In this document: in pieces, positions 1 through 7,998 of the stretch
Layout: every line of letters begins with the position of its first letter
How positions within the stretch are numbered: the stretch's first letter is position 1
From: Verrucomicrobiia bacterium
GTDB lineage: Bacteria > Verrucomicrobiota > Verrucomicrobiia > JABWAM01
NCBI GenBank assembly: GCA_020849895.1
Contig: JADZFN010000014.1
Span: forward strand, 1-59,047
Direction of reading: 5' to 3'
Length of the DNA: 59,047 bases
Translations under genes and position numbers: made by a program
The notes under the pieces: model-generated
Seen by the model: only the letters and a program-made list of their open reading frames with translations
The model's database searches: none
What the model was told of the DNA's origin: nothing

Positions 1-44
1 AGTGGGCTTGGCCAGCCGACACAACGCCGCCCAAAGCCCGTTCC
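1..44. repeat. Terminal direct repeat, left copy
   Basis: These 44 bases are identical and in the same orientation to the last 44 bases of the window (59004-59047). They lie in the middle of the inverted-repeat element whose two arms are at 105-195 and 58921-59012. The simplest reading is that the assembly stops inside a multicopy repeat at both ends. A real 59 kb circle is less likely, because the gene content is ordinary chromosomal housekeeping. Confidence 0.9.
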
Positions 45-195
45 CGCCGCAACCCCTCTGGGCGCGGGCTATTTTGGCCAAATCCAGCGTTGCCTCGGCG
101 CTCAAAGCCCACTGCGGGGATTCTCGCACCTCGGCGCCTTGGCTTTGGCCAAAATGGCCTCCCGCAGAGGGCAGTCGAATTTTCAAACACCCTCT
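1..195. mobile_element. Right arm and centre of a TIR-bearing (MITE-like) repeat element
   Basis: The outer end at 178-195 reads AATTTTCAAACACCCTCT. This is the exact reverse complement of 58921-58938 at the other end of the window. Going inward there is a 3-base mismatch, then CAGAGGGCAG (165-174) matching 58942-58951 inverted, and an 18-base block at 105-122 that is the exact inverse of 58995-59012. The offsets from the outer end agree within 1-2 bases in both arms. Joined through the shared 44 bases, the two halves would make a palindromic element of about 278 bp with 18 bp terminal inverted repeats. No transposase frame is visible, so a MITE-like or REP-like non-autonomous element is inferred. 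Confidence 0.7.
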
Positions 196-390
196 TAGGC
201 TGCAAATCAGGGCGGTCAGGATGCGTTCCGCTTTGCAGGTCGCCTCGTGGAGGGAGTCGTAAGCCTTGGGGCTCACATCGCCCAGACTTCGGACGACCTC
301 CAACTGTGTCTGCGCTTCCAACAAGGACCCGGGAGACATTTGACCCGCGGCGTTCATGCTGCCCTTTGTCACTTGGTCACTCAGCCACTT

Positions 391-1623
391 TCAGACGCAG
401 AACTGCTGCGCGAAGGCGGCGAGGGTGCGGGCGGTGGCGGCGACGGACGCGAGCGGGATCTGTTCCTCCTTCGAGTGAGCGACCTTGAGGGTGCCCGCAC
501 CCAGCACGACCGTGGGAATGCCGAGCTGGTTGTTGTAAAACCACGCGTCGCAGGAGGCCGTCATCGCCCCGACTTCGAGCGGCGCGCCGGCGGCCTCCGC
601 CGCGTCGAGGAGCGCCCGGGGAAACGGATGTGCCGGCGTCACGACGCTGCTGTCGTGGCGGTACATGAACGTGAGCGCGTAGCACCCCTTGAGCGCGCCG
701 TCGGCGGCCCGATCGAGTGCGGCGCGCATCCCGTCCATCACCTGTTCCTTGGTCGTGTTGGGCAGGAGACCGAGCACGCCCTCCATCGTGGCGCGACTCG
801 GAGCGGCGGCGGGCCAGTTGCCCGCCTCGAGCCGGCCGAAGGTGATCGGCATCGGATTCGGATGCGGATCGAACAATGGAAAACCGCGCGACGCGGCGAG
901 AAGCGCGGCGTGATAATCCTCGAGCGCGGCGATCGCATCGCGCGCCATGAGCAGCGCGCTGCGCGTCTGTCCCGCCTGGCCGCTGTGCCCGGCGACCCCC
1001 TGAAACACGATGCGAAACCATACCGCCCCGCGGATCGAGGTGAACAGCCTGCCTTCGGACGCTTCGAGAACGATGCAGCCGTCGGCCGTTTCCTTCGTAC
1101 GCGCCATTGCGAGCGTGCCGTTGCCGCCGTTCTCCTCCTCGACGACAAGGTGGCCAACGAGGTCCCCCGCGGTCCGCACGCCGGCGGCGTCAAGCGCCTT
1201 CAATGCCAGCCAGAGGACGGCGACCTGCCCCTTGTCGTCGCACGCGCCGCGCCCGTAAAGGACGCCGTTCTCGACACGCCCGCTCCAAGGGTCCGTCATC
1301 CCTTCGGAAGGCGGAACGACATCGGTATGGGCGTTGACGAGGAGCTTCTTCCCTCGGCCCATCCCTTTGCGAACGACGCGGAGGTTGAAGCGCCCGTCGT
1401 AACGGAGGTCGGGAATCGGATCGGAATAATCGGGATCCTGCTTGATCGCATCGGAGAGGGGAACGCGTTCGACCTGAACACCGAGCTTCGCGAACGCGCG
1501 CTCGCAGAAGAGCATCGCCTCCTGTTCTTGACCGGGTAGCGACGGGATCCGGACGAGTTCCTGGAGGAAACGGGTGGCGTCGGGGAGATGCGTTTGAACG
1601 GCGGCGGCAAGAGGGTCCGTCAT
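391..1623 (-). CDS. M20-family metallopeptidase/deacylase (ArgE/DapE/ACY1 type)
   Basis: This 410-residue protein is predicted to be a cytosolic zinc-dependent hydrolase of an amide or peptide bond. The metal-site motifs of the M20 family are visible in order: AHTDVVPP (His99, Asp101), GRGACDDKG (around Asp129), the general-base and ligand pair in VVEEEN (around 162-164), and AHSKEEQI near the C terminus. The lid-dimerisation segment lies in the middle, around VAGHSGQAG. Length is normal for the family. It is the last gene of the minus-strand cluster that starts at 7634, with a 127-base gap to the aminotransferase upstream. Substrate cannot be read from sequence: N-acyl amino acids or dipeptides both fit. 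Confidence 0.85.
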   Translation of the reverse strand: MTDPLAAAVQTHLPDATRFLQELVRIPSLPGQEQEAMLFCERAFAKLGVQVERVPLSDAIKQDPDYSDPIPDLRYDGRFNLRVVRKGMGRGKKLLVNAHTDVVPPSEGMTDPWSGRVENGVLYGRGACDDKGQVAVLWLALKALDAAGVRTAGDLVGHLVVEEENGGNGTLAMARTKETADGCIVLEASEGRLFTSIRGAVWFRIVFQGVAGHSGQAGQTRSALLMARDAIAALEDYHAALLAASRGFPLFDPHPNPMPITFGRLEAGNWPAAAPSRATMEGVLGLLPNTTKEQVMDGMRAALDRAADGALKGCYALTFMYRHDSSVVTPAHPFPRALLDAAEAAGAPLEVGAMTASCDAWFYNNQLGIPTVVLGAGTLKVAHSKEEQIPLASVAATARTLAAFAQQFCV

Positions 1624-1750
1624 GGGAGTAGAAAATCGAGAGGGAAAGCAAATCCGAAGCGCGGAAAATGGAAGGACACGGATGCGGCGGGAGATGAGGC
1701 GATTTTTACACGCGGACTTCCTTCAGATTTTGAGAATCGGATTTCAAATG

Positions 1751-3082
1751 TCAGCCGGCCGACAACTTGAGGCGACCGAGGCAGCTCTCCATGATCGCAA
1801 GACTCTCGTCGGCCTCCGCCTTCGTGATGACAAGCGGCGGGGCGACGCGGATCACGTTGCCATGCATCCCGACCGAACCGATGAGGAGGCCGTGGTTCGC
1901 ACAATCGTTGATGAGCGGCTTGATCAACTCCGGCGCGGGTTCCTTTGTGATCTTGTCTTTCACGAACTCCAAGCCCATGACGAGCCCCATGCCGCGAGCT
2001 TCGCCGAGATAGGGGCATTTCTCCGCCATCTCGCGGAGGCGCGAAAGCATATACGCGCCCATCTTCGCCGAATTCTCGACAAGCGGTTCTTTCTCGTAGA
2101 TGTCGAGCACGGCGCAGACGGCCGAGCTGGCCATGGGGTTGCCGCCAAGGGTGCTCGACATCTCGCCCTTCGAGAGACAGGAAAACACTTCGGCCGTCGC
2201 CGCGACCGCCGAAACGGGCACGCCGCAGCCGATGGCCTTGCCGATGGTGAGGAGGTCGGGCTCCACGCCTTCGTGTTCGACGGCCCACATTTTCCCCGTG
2301 CGTCCGTAGGAGGCCTGGACCTCGTCCACGGTAAGGAGCATGCCGCGCGCGTGGACCCATTGCTCGAGCTTCTTGAGCCAGCCTTTCGGAGGAAAGATGA
2401 AGCCCGAGGCGCCTTCGTATGGTTCGACGATGCAGCCGGCCAGGCTGCCGGTGGAGTTCGCCATCACGATCTCTTCGAGAAACGCGAAATACCGCTTGAA
2501 CTCGGGGTCGCCGTCGCACCAGCCCGCCGGATCGCGGTAAGGATTCGGGTACGGGGCGCGGATCATGCCGGGGATCGTCGGACCGTAGCCTTTCTTTGGG
2601 CCGGGCATGCCCCCCATGGAGGCGCCAGCGGAGGTGCGCCCGTGAAACCCGCCGTGAAAACCGAGGATCTCGTACTTGCCGGTGCGACGCTTCATCAGGC
2701 GGTGCGCCGCTTCGGTGGTCTCGCTTCCGGTCGAGAGGAAGAAGCATCGGTCAAGGGGTTTCGGCAGCGCCTTCACGAGGCGTTCGGCGGCGGCGATGCG
2801 CTCGACGTTCGCGCACTCATAGTTGTTGAGAAGGCGCGCGGCGGCCTTCTGAGTGGCTGCGACAAGATGGGGATGGCAGTGGCCGACGTTGGTGACGAGC
2901 ACGCCGCACGTCCAGTCGAGATAGGTGTTCCCGTCCACGTCGGTGACGACGCAACCCTTGGCATGGTCCCAGACGACGGGGGCTTGGTAGCCGACGACGT
3001 CAGCTTCATACTTGTGCCATTTTTCGAGGAGGGCCTTCCCTTGGGGGCCGGGAAGCGGGCCGTGGACGGATGCGGTTTTCAT
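1751..3082 (-). CDS. Class III pyridoxal-phosphate aminotransferase (GabT/ArgD-like)
   Basis: This 443-residue enzyme should transfer an amino group from an omega-amino or similar substrate to a 2-oxo acid. The fold-type I cofactor motifs are clear: FLSTGSETTEAA for phosphate binding, the VDEVQASYGRTGK aspartate block that contacts the pyridine ring, and DLLTIGKAIG with the Schiff-base lysine. The frame opens at a TTG at 3115, but the ATG at 3082 gives the normal N terminus (MKTASVHG) and is preferred. It sits between the M20 peptidase and the D-2-hydroxyacid dehydrogenase and is probably co-transcribed with them. Motifs do not separate 4-aminobutyrate, beta-alanine or amino-sugar substrates. 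Confidence 0.85.
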   Translation of the reverse strand: MKTASVHGPLPGPQGKALLEKWHKYEADVVGYQAPVVWDHAKGCVVTDVDGNTYLDWTCGVLVTNVGHCHPHLVAATQKAAARLLNNYECANVERIAAAERLVKALPKPLDRCFFLSTGSETTEAAHRLMKRRTGKYEILGFHGGFHGRTSAGASMGGMPGPKKGYGPTIPGMIRAPYPNPYRDPAGWCDGDPEFKRYFAFLEEIVMANSTGSLAGCIVEPYEGASGFIFPPKGWLKKLEQWVHARGMLLTVDEVQASYGRTGKMWAVEHEGVEPDLLTIGKAIGCGVPVSAVAATAEVFSCLSKGEMSSTLGGNPMASSAVCAVLDIYEKEPLVENSAKMGAYMLSRLREMAEKCPYLGEARGMGLVMGLEFVKDKITKEPAPELIKPLINDCANHGLLIGSVGMHGNVIRVAPPLVITKAEADESLAIMESCLGRLKLSAG

Positions 3083-3200
3083 AAAAGGGAGAGACCGGAA
3101 GGAAGAAAGGCTCAAGAGCCCGGAGGGCCAAAAGGATCACGAAGGCGCATGGCTCGGAGGCGGGCGCTCAACAGGCGCGCGATCTCGCGGACCTTTCCTT

Positions 3201-4217
3201 TCACTTCCCGCCTCGGCAGCGTTGCTCCTCCGCGCCCTTCAGAACCTCCTTGTTGACGACACAACGGGCGGTCCCCCCTTTCGCGAAGGCGAGAATGTCG
3301 TCGAGGATGCTCTTGCGGATCTCCCAGCCGGCCTCTTCGGACGCCCAGCCGATGTGCGGAGTGAGAATGACGTTCGGCGCACCGAAAAGCGGGTGCGAGA
3401 CCGGGGGCGGTTCGATGTCGAACACGTCAATCGCCGCGCCTGCGAGCTTCCCTTCCTTGAGTGCGGCGGCGAGCGCGCCGGCGTCCACGATGGGGCCGCG
3501 CGCGGTGTTCACGAGATAGGCGGTCGGCTTCATCAAGCTGAGCGTCTTCGCGTTGATGAGGTGACGCGTCTCGGGCGTCACCGGCGTATGGAGCGTCACA
3601 TAATCCGACTCTTTCAAAAGCTGTTCGAGGCTCACGAGCGGGACCTCGGGCTTCCGTCCGGCGGGCAGGCAGGGATCATGGGCGAGGAGTTTCATCCCGA
3701 AGCTCCTGAGCTTGCGGGCGACGGCGCTACCGATGCGCCCGAGGCCGACGAGGCCAAGCGTCTTGCCGTCCATCCGACGGATCGGGAAAAGTTCCGAGAA
3801 ATCCCATTGACCGCGCGCGCTCGAGTCGTCGAGGGTCTTTCGGCTCCAGACGACCTTGCGGGCACACGCAAAAACGAGGGCGATCGCGTGCTCGGCGACG
3901 TCCTCGACACAGTAGTCGGGCTGGTAGGCGAAGACGATCCCCTGCTTCGTGCAGGCGGCGACATCCACGTTATCGTAGCCGATCCCGTGCCGGATGAGCA
4001 GCTTGCAGCGGTCGAGCTTTGCGATGAGCGCGGCGTCGAACTTCACCATGTTCACCACGATCACGTCGGCGCCGGCGACCTTCGCGAGCACCTCGCCTTC
4101 GGGCTTGAACTTGAGCTGGTGCGCAGCGAAGCCAATGCCCGCCTTGGCCAGTTCGCCCGCCTCCCAGTCGAGGTTGTCTTCAATGTAGTCGGTGACGACG
4201 GCGTGGATTTTCTTCAT
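3201..4217 (-). CDS. D-isomer-specific 2-hydroxyacid dehydrogenase (SerA/GyaR-like)
   Basis: This 338-residue NAD-dependent dehydrogenase interconverts a 2-hydroxy acid and a 2-oxo acid. It has the split catalytic domain around a Rossmann domain with GLGRIGSAVA. The catalytic triad of the family is visible as Arg in VNTARG, Glu in FDIEPPP and His in LTPHIGW. There is no C-terminal ACT or ASB domain, so it is not a long-form 3-phosphoglycerate dehydrogenase. In this cluster it probably acts on an intermediate produced by the neighbouring aminotransferase or oxidoreductases. The gap to the upstream Gfo/Idh gene is 51 bases. Confidence 0.88.
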   Translation of the reverse strand: MKKIHAVVTDYIEDNLDWEAGELAKAGIGFAAHQLKFKPEGEVLAKVAGADVIVVNMVKFDAALIAKLDRCKLLIRHGIGYDNVDVAACTKQGIVFAYQPDYCVEDVAEHAIALVFACARKVVWSRKTLDDSSARGQWDFSELFPIRRMDGKTLGLVGLGRIGSAVARKLRSFGMKLLAHDPCLPAGRKPEVPLVSLEQLLKESDYVTLHTPVTPETRHLINAKTLSLMKPTAYLVNTARGPIVDAGALAAALKEGKLAGAAIDVFDIEPPPVSHPLFGAPNVILTPHIGWASEEAGWEIRKSILDDILAFAKGGTARCVVNKEVLKGAEEQRCRGGK

Positions 4218-4268
4218 AGGAGCAAGGAGCGGGAAACCGGAATCGGCGCGGAGGATGGTTTAGGCGCC

Positions 4269-5342
4269 TCACTCGTCCACCGCCACCCATTTTTTCTCGG
4301 CATCGGAGCGATAGATCGCCTCGACGACCTTGAGGGCGGCGATCCCGTCGTCGCCGGTCACGGGCGGCGGACGGCCGCTGCGCACGGCATCCATGAAGGC
4401 GCGCACATATTCGCGGCCCATGAATCCGACGTAGCCCGGAGTAGGCTGAAGCTCGAACTCGCGCGTCACGCGGGGGGCGCCCACGAAGGCGGGATGATCG
4501 CTGCACACAAAAAGGCGGTCCTTCTCCCCTTCGAACGCAGGCGCCCACATGACCGCGCCCAGCGTGCCGCGAACGGAAAGATAGAGATCGCGCCCGTAGG
4601 GAAAGGCATCGGGCACGGTGTAGCTGATGTCGAGCGCGGCGATCGCCCCGCCGCGGAAGCGGAGGTGGGCAAAGGAGTTGTCCTCGATGTCGTAGTCCGC
4701 GTTCACCTTCACGTTCCGCCCGCTGACCTCGGCGACTTCGTCCTCGAACATCCAGCGGAAGAGGTCAATCCAGTGGACGCCGAGGTTGTACATCGGGCCG
4801 CCGCCGGAAAGCGCCTTGCGCAGCATCCAGGGCGAGCCGCCGTCAAGATAGCGCTGGAGGCGCCCCGCAGCGCAGCGACCTTCGGCGCCGACGACGCGCC
4901 CGACGAGCCCCTCTCTGACGATTCGCTTGAACTCGCGGGCGACCGGATGGAAGCGCCACGCGTAGCCCGTGGTGAGCCGCACGCCCCCCTTCTTCGCGGC
5001 GTCGGCGATCCTTCGCGCGCCCGCCGAACTGGCGGCCATCGGTTTCTCGACCATGAGATGGATTCCGCGCGCCGCGCAGTCCTCGGCTGCGGCGGGGCAA
5101 TCCGCATGAGGCAGGAAGATCGCGGCGACCTCGATTTTCTCCTTCGCGAGGAGGTCGTCGAGCGAGACGTAACCGCGCAGGGAGAACTCCTTGCAAAACG
5201 GCTCGCGAAGCTTGGCGTCCGCCTCGGCGACGGCGACCACCCGCACGCCGGGGACCCCCTGGAAATGCGGCATGTAGGCGCGCGGGTGCAGATGCCCAAG
5301 CCCCACGAGGGCCACATGGAGAGGAGACGAGGAGGCGCTCAT
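4269..5342 (-). CDS. Gfo/Idh/MocA-family oxidoreductase, first copy
   Basis: This 357-residue protein has an N-terminal Rossmann domain starting ALVGLGHLHPRAYMP and the family's EKP motif in LMVEKPMAAS. That lysine normally acts in hydride transfer. The C-terminal alpha/beta domain carries NLGVHWIDLFRWMF, which provides the usual substrate-side Asp/His pair of sugar dehydrogenases. The family oxidises or isomerises sugars, cyclitols and their derivatives with NAD(P). The second member of the family lies directly upstream, but the two are only distantly alike, so this is a paired-enzyme arrangement and not a recent duplication. Confidence 0.85.
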   Translation of the reverse strand: MSASSSPLHVALVGLGHLHPRAYMPHFQGVPGVRVVAVAEADAKLREPFCKEFSLRGYVSLDDLLAKEKIEVAAIFLPHADCPAAAEDCAARGIHLMVEKPMAASSAGARRIADAAKKGGVRLTTGYAWRFHPVAREFKRIVREGLVGRVVGAEGRCAAGRLQRYLDGGSPWMLRKALSGGGPMYNLGVHWIDLFRWMFEDEVAEVSGRNVKVNADYDIEDNSFAHLRFRGGAIAALDISYTVPDAFPYGRDLYLSVRGTLGAVMWAPAFEGEKDRLFVCSDHPAFVGAPRVTREFELQPTPGYVGFMGREYVRAFMDAVRSGRPPPVTGDDGIAALKVVEAIYRSDAEKKWVAVDE

Positions 5343-5414
5343 GTCGTTGTCCTGGAGAAATGTTGCGGATCCAATCCTGGATTCACGGGCGAAGCATGCG
5401 CCGGCGTCCTCGGC

Positions 5415-6596
5415 TCACAGCCGGGGCACCTCGACCTCGGCGCCTTTGCGTTCGTCGGAGACGTAGGCGGCATAAATCGTGGCGGTGGTGTCGAGCGCGA
5501 GGCCGAGGTCGCTCTGCGGCGATTTTCCCGACGCCGCGCAGGAGACAAAGTCCTCGAGCTCCCACTGGTAGCCGAGGGTGAAGTTCTCGTCGGGCGCGGC
5601 GGTCGACCAACCCTCCTTGGTGCTCGCCTTTTCGATGAGGTAGATGTCCTTGAACTGAGCCGCGCGCGGGTTGTAGGTGTCCGCGATCGCCACGGGGCTG
5701 ATGTGGCAGCGGGTGCGATGGTTGTTCGCGAAGACCTCGATGTAATCATAGATGCCGCCGAGGACGACCTCGCTTGTCATCACGTCGGCGACCGTGCCGT
5801 CCTCGAAAACGACGTGCATGAAGCCGTAGTCCTCGATGTCGTGGTAATCGGTGCGGATGAGCTTGAGGTCGCGGTAACCCTTCAGGCGGGTGATCTGGTG
5901 GGTCCGCGCGGTGACCGATTTGGGGCGGATCGGCTTGCCGTTTCGGGCGAGGCCCTCAACGCGTTTGAGATAGAGCATTCCGCCCAGCGGGTGGCAGCCC
6001 TTGCCCATGAGCGAACCTCCGCCGGCGAATCGCCAGATCCCGTAGACGGGCGACGCGGAGCCGTTGTGCGATTCGTCGCCCGCCATGCGGAGGATCTGCG
6101 CGCCGCTCTTCTCGAGGATTTCGCGCTCCTTCTGGACGCTCGGGGCGTAGACGAAGTTTTCCGCGTAACCGAAAAAGACCTTTGCCGCGCGGACCGCCCG
6201 AGCGAGGCGCTCCATCCGTTTCATCGTCTCGTCGAGCATCTTTTGCTTCGGAGCGCGATCGCCGCGCCATTTCGCGGTCGCACCGGGCGGACCGAACCAT
6301 CCCGTCAACGGTTTTTCGCAAATGATCCCCTTCCCTTCCGCCGCGGCGGCGAGGATCCCCTCTTCGTGCGCGGAGGGAGGCGAGCAGACGTCGAGCACGT
6401 CCACGGATGGCAGCATCGCCCGAAGGTCGTCAAAAACGGGGATGTTGTGCTTTTTCCCGAAAGCCGCGCGGCTTTCCGGTCGCTTCGAAGTGACGCCCGC
6501 AAGTTCCACGCGCGCACCGTAGACGCGGCGGAGGCATTCGAGATGAAAACGACCGGCAAAGCCGGTCCCAACGATTCCGAGACGTAAGGTTTTCAT
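5415..6596 (-). CDS. Gfo/Idh/MocA-family oxidoreductase, second copy
   Basis: This 393-residue protein begins with the NAD(P)-binding signature LGIVGTGFAGRFHLE and has the EKPLTG motif around residue 94. After EKP there is an insertion rich in basic residues (GPPGATAKWRGDRAPKQK) that the first copy lacks. The substrate domain includes GKGCHPLGGMLYLKR, where the usual Asp-His substrate motif is altered. It is probably a sugar or cyclitol dehydrogenase. Its start codon is 6 bases from the stop of the epimerase-like gene, so the two are almost certainly translated from one message. Confidence 0.83.
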   Translation of the reverse strand: MKTLRLGIVGTGFAGRFHLECLRRVYGARVELAGVTSKRPESRAAFGKKHNIPVFDDLRAMLPSVDVLDVCSPPSAHEEGILAAAAEGKGIICEKPLTGWFGPPGATAKWRGDRAPKQKMLDETMKRMERLARAVRAAKVFFGYAENFVYAPSVQKEREILEKSGAQILRMAGDESHNGSASPVYGIWRFAGGGSLMGKGCHPLGGMLYLKRVEGLARNGKPIRPKSVTARTHQITRLKGYRDLKLIRTDYHDIEDYGFMHVVFEDGTVADVMTSEVVLGGIYDYIEVFANNHRTRCHISPVAIADTYNPRAAQFKDIYLIEKASTKEGWSTAAPDENFTLGYQWELEDFVSCAASGKSPQSDLGLALDTTATIYAAYVSDERKGAEVEVPRL

Positions 6597-6602
6597 GGAA
6601 AC

Positions 6603-7634
6603 TCAGTATTTGCCGTTCTGCGTCTCGAAGTGGGTGGGCTTGCCGCTGGTCTCGCCGCCGATCTGAACCCAATGAGCGATCCATTCGACGATCCGCCCTA
6701 GCGGCACCGACGGGTTGCCGAAGATCGTGTTGGCCTTGGTCGCGTTGTTCAGGTAGCCGAGCCCGTTCTCCTGCCCTGTAAAGAGGGGCGTCTTTCCAAA
6801 ATGCCGACCGAAGGCCGTCGCGACCTCCCGGATCGAGAACGTCTCGGGACCCGTCACGTTCAGAACGGCGGCCGGCGACGCCGCCAGCTCGAGGCTCTGG
6901 AGGATCTGGTCGCAGGCGTCTCCTTGCCAGATCGCGTTCGCAAAACCGGTGGTGACGTCCACCGACCGCCCCTCGAAGACGTTCATGGCGATGTCCACCA
7001 GCACGCCATAACGCAATTCGACCGCGTAGTTCAGGCGGAGGTGGACGACCCGCCCGCCCTTCTCCGCGAAGAAATCGAACATCCGTTCGCGACCGAGGCA
7101 GGACATCGCGTATTCTCCGACGGGATTCGGAGGTTCGGCTTCCGTCGCCCCGCCGCTGCGGAGGTCCATCACGGGATACACGCAGCCGGTGGAGAAGGCG
7201 GCGATCCGCGATTTCGTGAATACACGCGCCACGTGATAAGCCGTGATCACGTTGGTTGCCCAAGTGAGGTGTTCGGTGCCCGTGGAGCCGAACTTGCGCC
7301 CAACCATATAGACGAGGTTCTCGACCCGGGGAAGACGGGCGACGGCGTCGGGATCGAGCAGATCGCAGCCGAGCGTCTCGATTCCTCGCTTTTCGAGTGC
7401 AGGCAGCGGAGAGCGGGCGACCGCGAGGATTTTCTTTTTCACGCCGGCAGCCTCGACGGCGCGTTTCGCCATCACGGCGAGCGTGGGGCCGACCTTGCCT
7501 CCGGCCCCAAGGATCATCACGTCGCCCTCGAGGCGCTGCATCATCCGGACCAGGGAATCCGATGGAGCGGAAAGGACCTCCTCGAGGTGGGCGACCGTGG
7601 CGATTTTTGAGGGCGGAGAATCTCGAAGGCTCAT
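6603..7634 (-). CDS. NAD-dependent epimerase/dehydratase-like protein lacking the catalytic lysine
   Basis: This 343-residue extended short-chain dehydrogenase-like protein has a glycine motif GAGGKVG near residue 44 and a FSTGCVYP segment that supplies the usual Ser/Thr. In place of the expected YxxxK, the sequence reads GEYAMSCLG, so the lysine is replaced by cysteine. The fold therefore looks intact while classical SDR chemistry is doubtful. It is the first gene of the minus-strand cluster and lies about 45 bases below a good promoter. It could be a divergent epimerase or a ligand-binding homologue. I do not assign a reaction. Confidence 0.75.
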   Translation of the reverse strand: MSLRDSPPSKIATVAHLEEVLSAPSDSLVRMMQRLEGDVMILGAGGKVGPTLAVMAKRAVEAAGVKKKILAVARSPLPALEKRGIETLGCDLLDPDAVARLPRVENLVYMVGRKFGSTGTEHLTWATNVITAYHVARVFTKSRIAAFSTGCVYPVMDLRSGGATEAEPPNPVGEYAMSCLGRERMFDFFAEKGGRVVHLRLNYAVELRYGVLVDIAMNVFEGRSVDVTTGFANAIWQGDACDQILQSLELAASPAAVLNVTGPETFSIREVATAFGRHFGKTPLFTGQENGLGYLNNATKANTIFGNPSVPLGRIVEWIAHWVQIGGETSGKPTHFETQNGKY

Positions 7635-7681
7635 GGGGTTGAAAGGGGGAAATGCATGGCGCAGACCCGCGAATCCGCGCG

Positions 7682-7710
7682 AGGGTAGGCCAACGTTTTC
7701 CTGTCTGCAA
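7682..7710 (-). promoter_or_regulatory. Putative promoter of the six-gene minus-strand cluster
   Basis: On the minus strand TTGCAG (7705-7710) is followed after 17 bases by TACCCT (7682-7687). A start about 7 bases on would leave a leader of roughly 40 bases before the ATG at 7634. The spacing is ideal; the -10 matches at the conserved TA and final T. Confidence 0.45.
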
Positions 7711-7964
7711 GATTTTGCATGAACCGGTGATTTTCCTGCGTCCTAAATCTGGCGCCGTCTTTCCCAGGAAAACACAAGCCTCTCGAGGCTTTCGGCAGAG
7801 GTCTCATGGAGTCACGGAGAAAGGCCTTTCGTGAGAAGCGCATGCGGCGGACGAGTATTTAGGGAAGGCCTTTGGCGAGAGCAGACGCTCCTTGCTTGAA
7901 GATCAGGACGAATTCGCCCAACTTCTTGGACCTCAAGAATTTAGGTCAAATTGCCTCTTTCCTG
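7711..7964. other. Divergent intergenic region with two AAGGCCTTT palindromes
   Basis: This part of the region between the metabolic cluster and the PEP-CTERM gene has no convincing coding frame. It contains two AAGGCCTTT palindromes, at 7821-7829 and 7865-7873, 44 bases apart. The first is flanked by CACG/CGTG arms. They could be operator sites for either divergent promoter, but no regulator is known. Confidence 0.3.
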
Positions 7965-7992
7965 TTGACAACTCGGTTGGATGGTGTAGGTT
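7965..7992 (+). promoter_or_regulatory. Promoter of the PEP-CTERM gene, apparently leaderless
   Basis: A perfect TTGACA (7965-7970) is followed after 16 bases by TAGGTT (7987-7992). Exactly six bases separate the hexamer from the ATG at 7999, so the predicted transcription start is the start codon itself. No Shine-Dalgarno sequence is present. Confidence 0.6.
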
Positions 7993-7998
7993 GCCCCA

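Larger units (their letters stand above)
1..357 (-). pseudogene. Four-helix-bundle (23S rRNA IVS-type) protein, C-terminal fragment running into the repeat
   Basis: Read on the minus strand from ATG at 357, the frame stays open for 119 codons to the window edge. Its first 54 or so residues contain SPGSLLEAQTQLEVVRSLG and end near ILTALICSLR. This resembles the last two helices of the four-helix-bundle family first described from 23S rRNA intervening sequences. The family's N-terminal helices are missing: the in-frame codons upstream run straight into the stop of the M20 peptidase gene. Where the family usually ends, after a SLR-like motif, the frame continues into the inverted-repeat element and becomes low-complexity sequence. 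The fragment is probably a broken gene whose 3' end was replaced by the repeat. A short functional protein is possible. Family assignment is from memory of the motif pattern. Confidence 0.5.

Noticed and set aside
3012..6587. 1191-codon open frame on the plus strand
   Set aside because: It is antisense to four clear enzyme genes and has GC-driven low-complexity composition; a shadow of high-GC codon usage.
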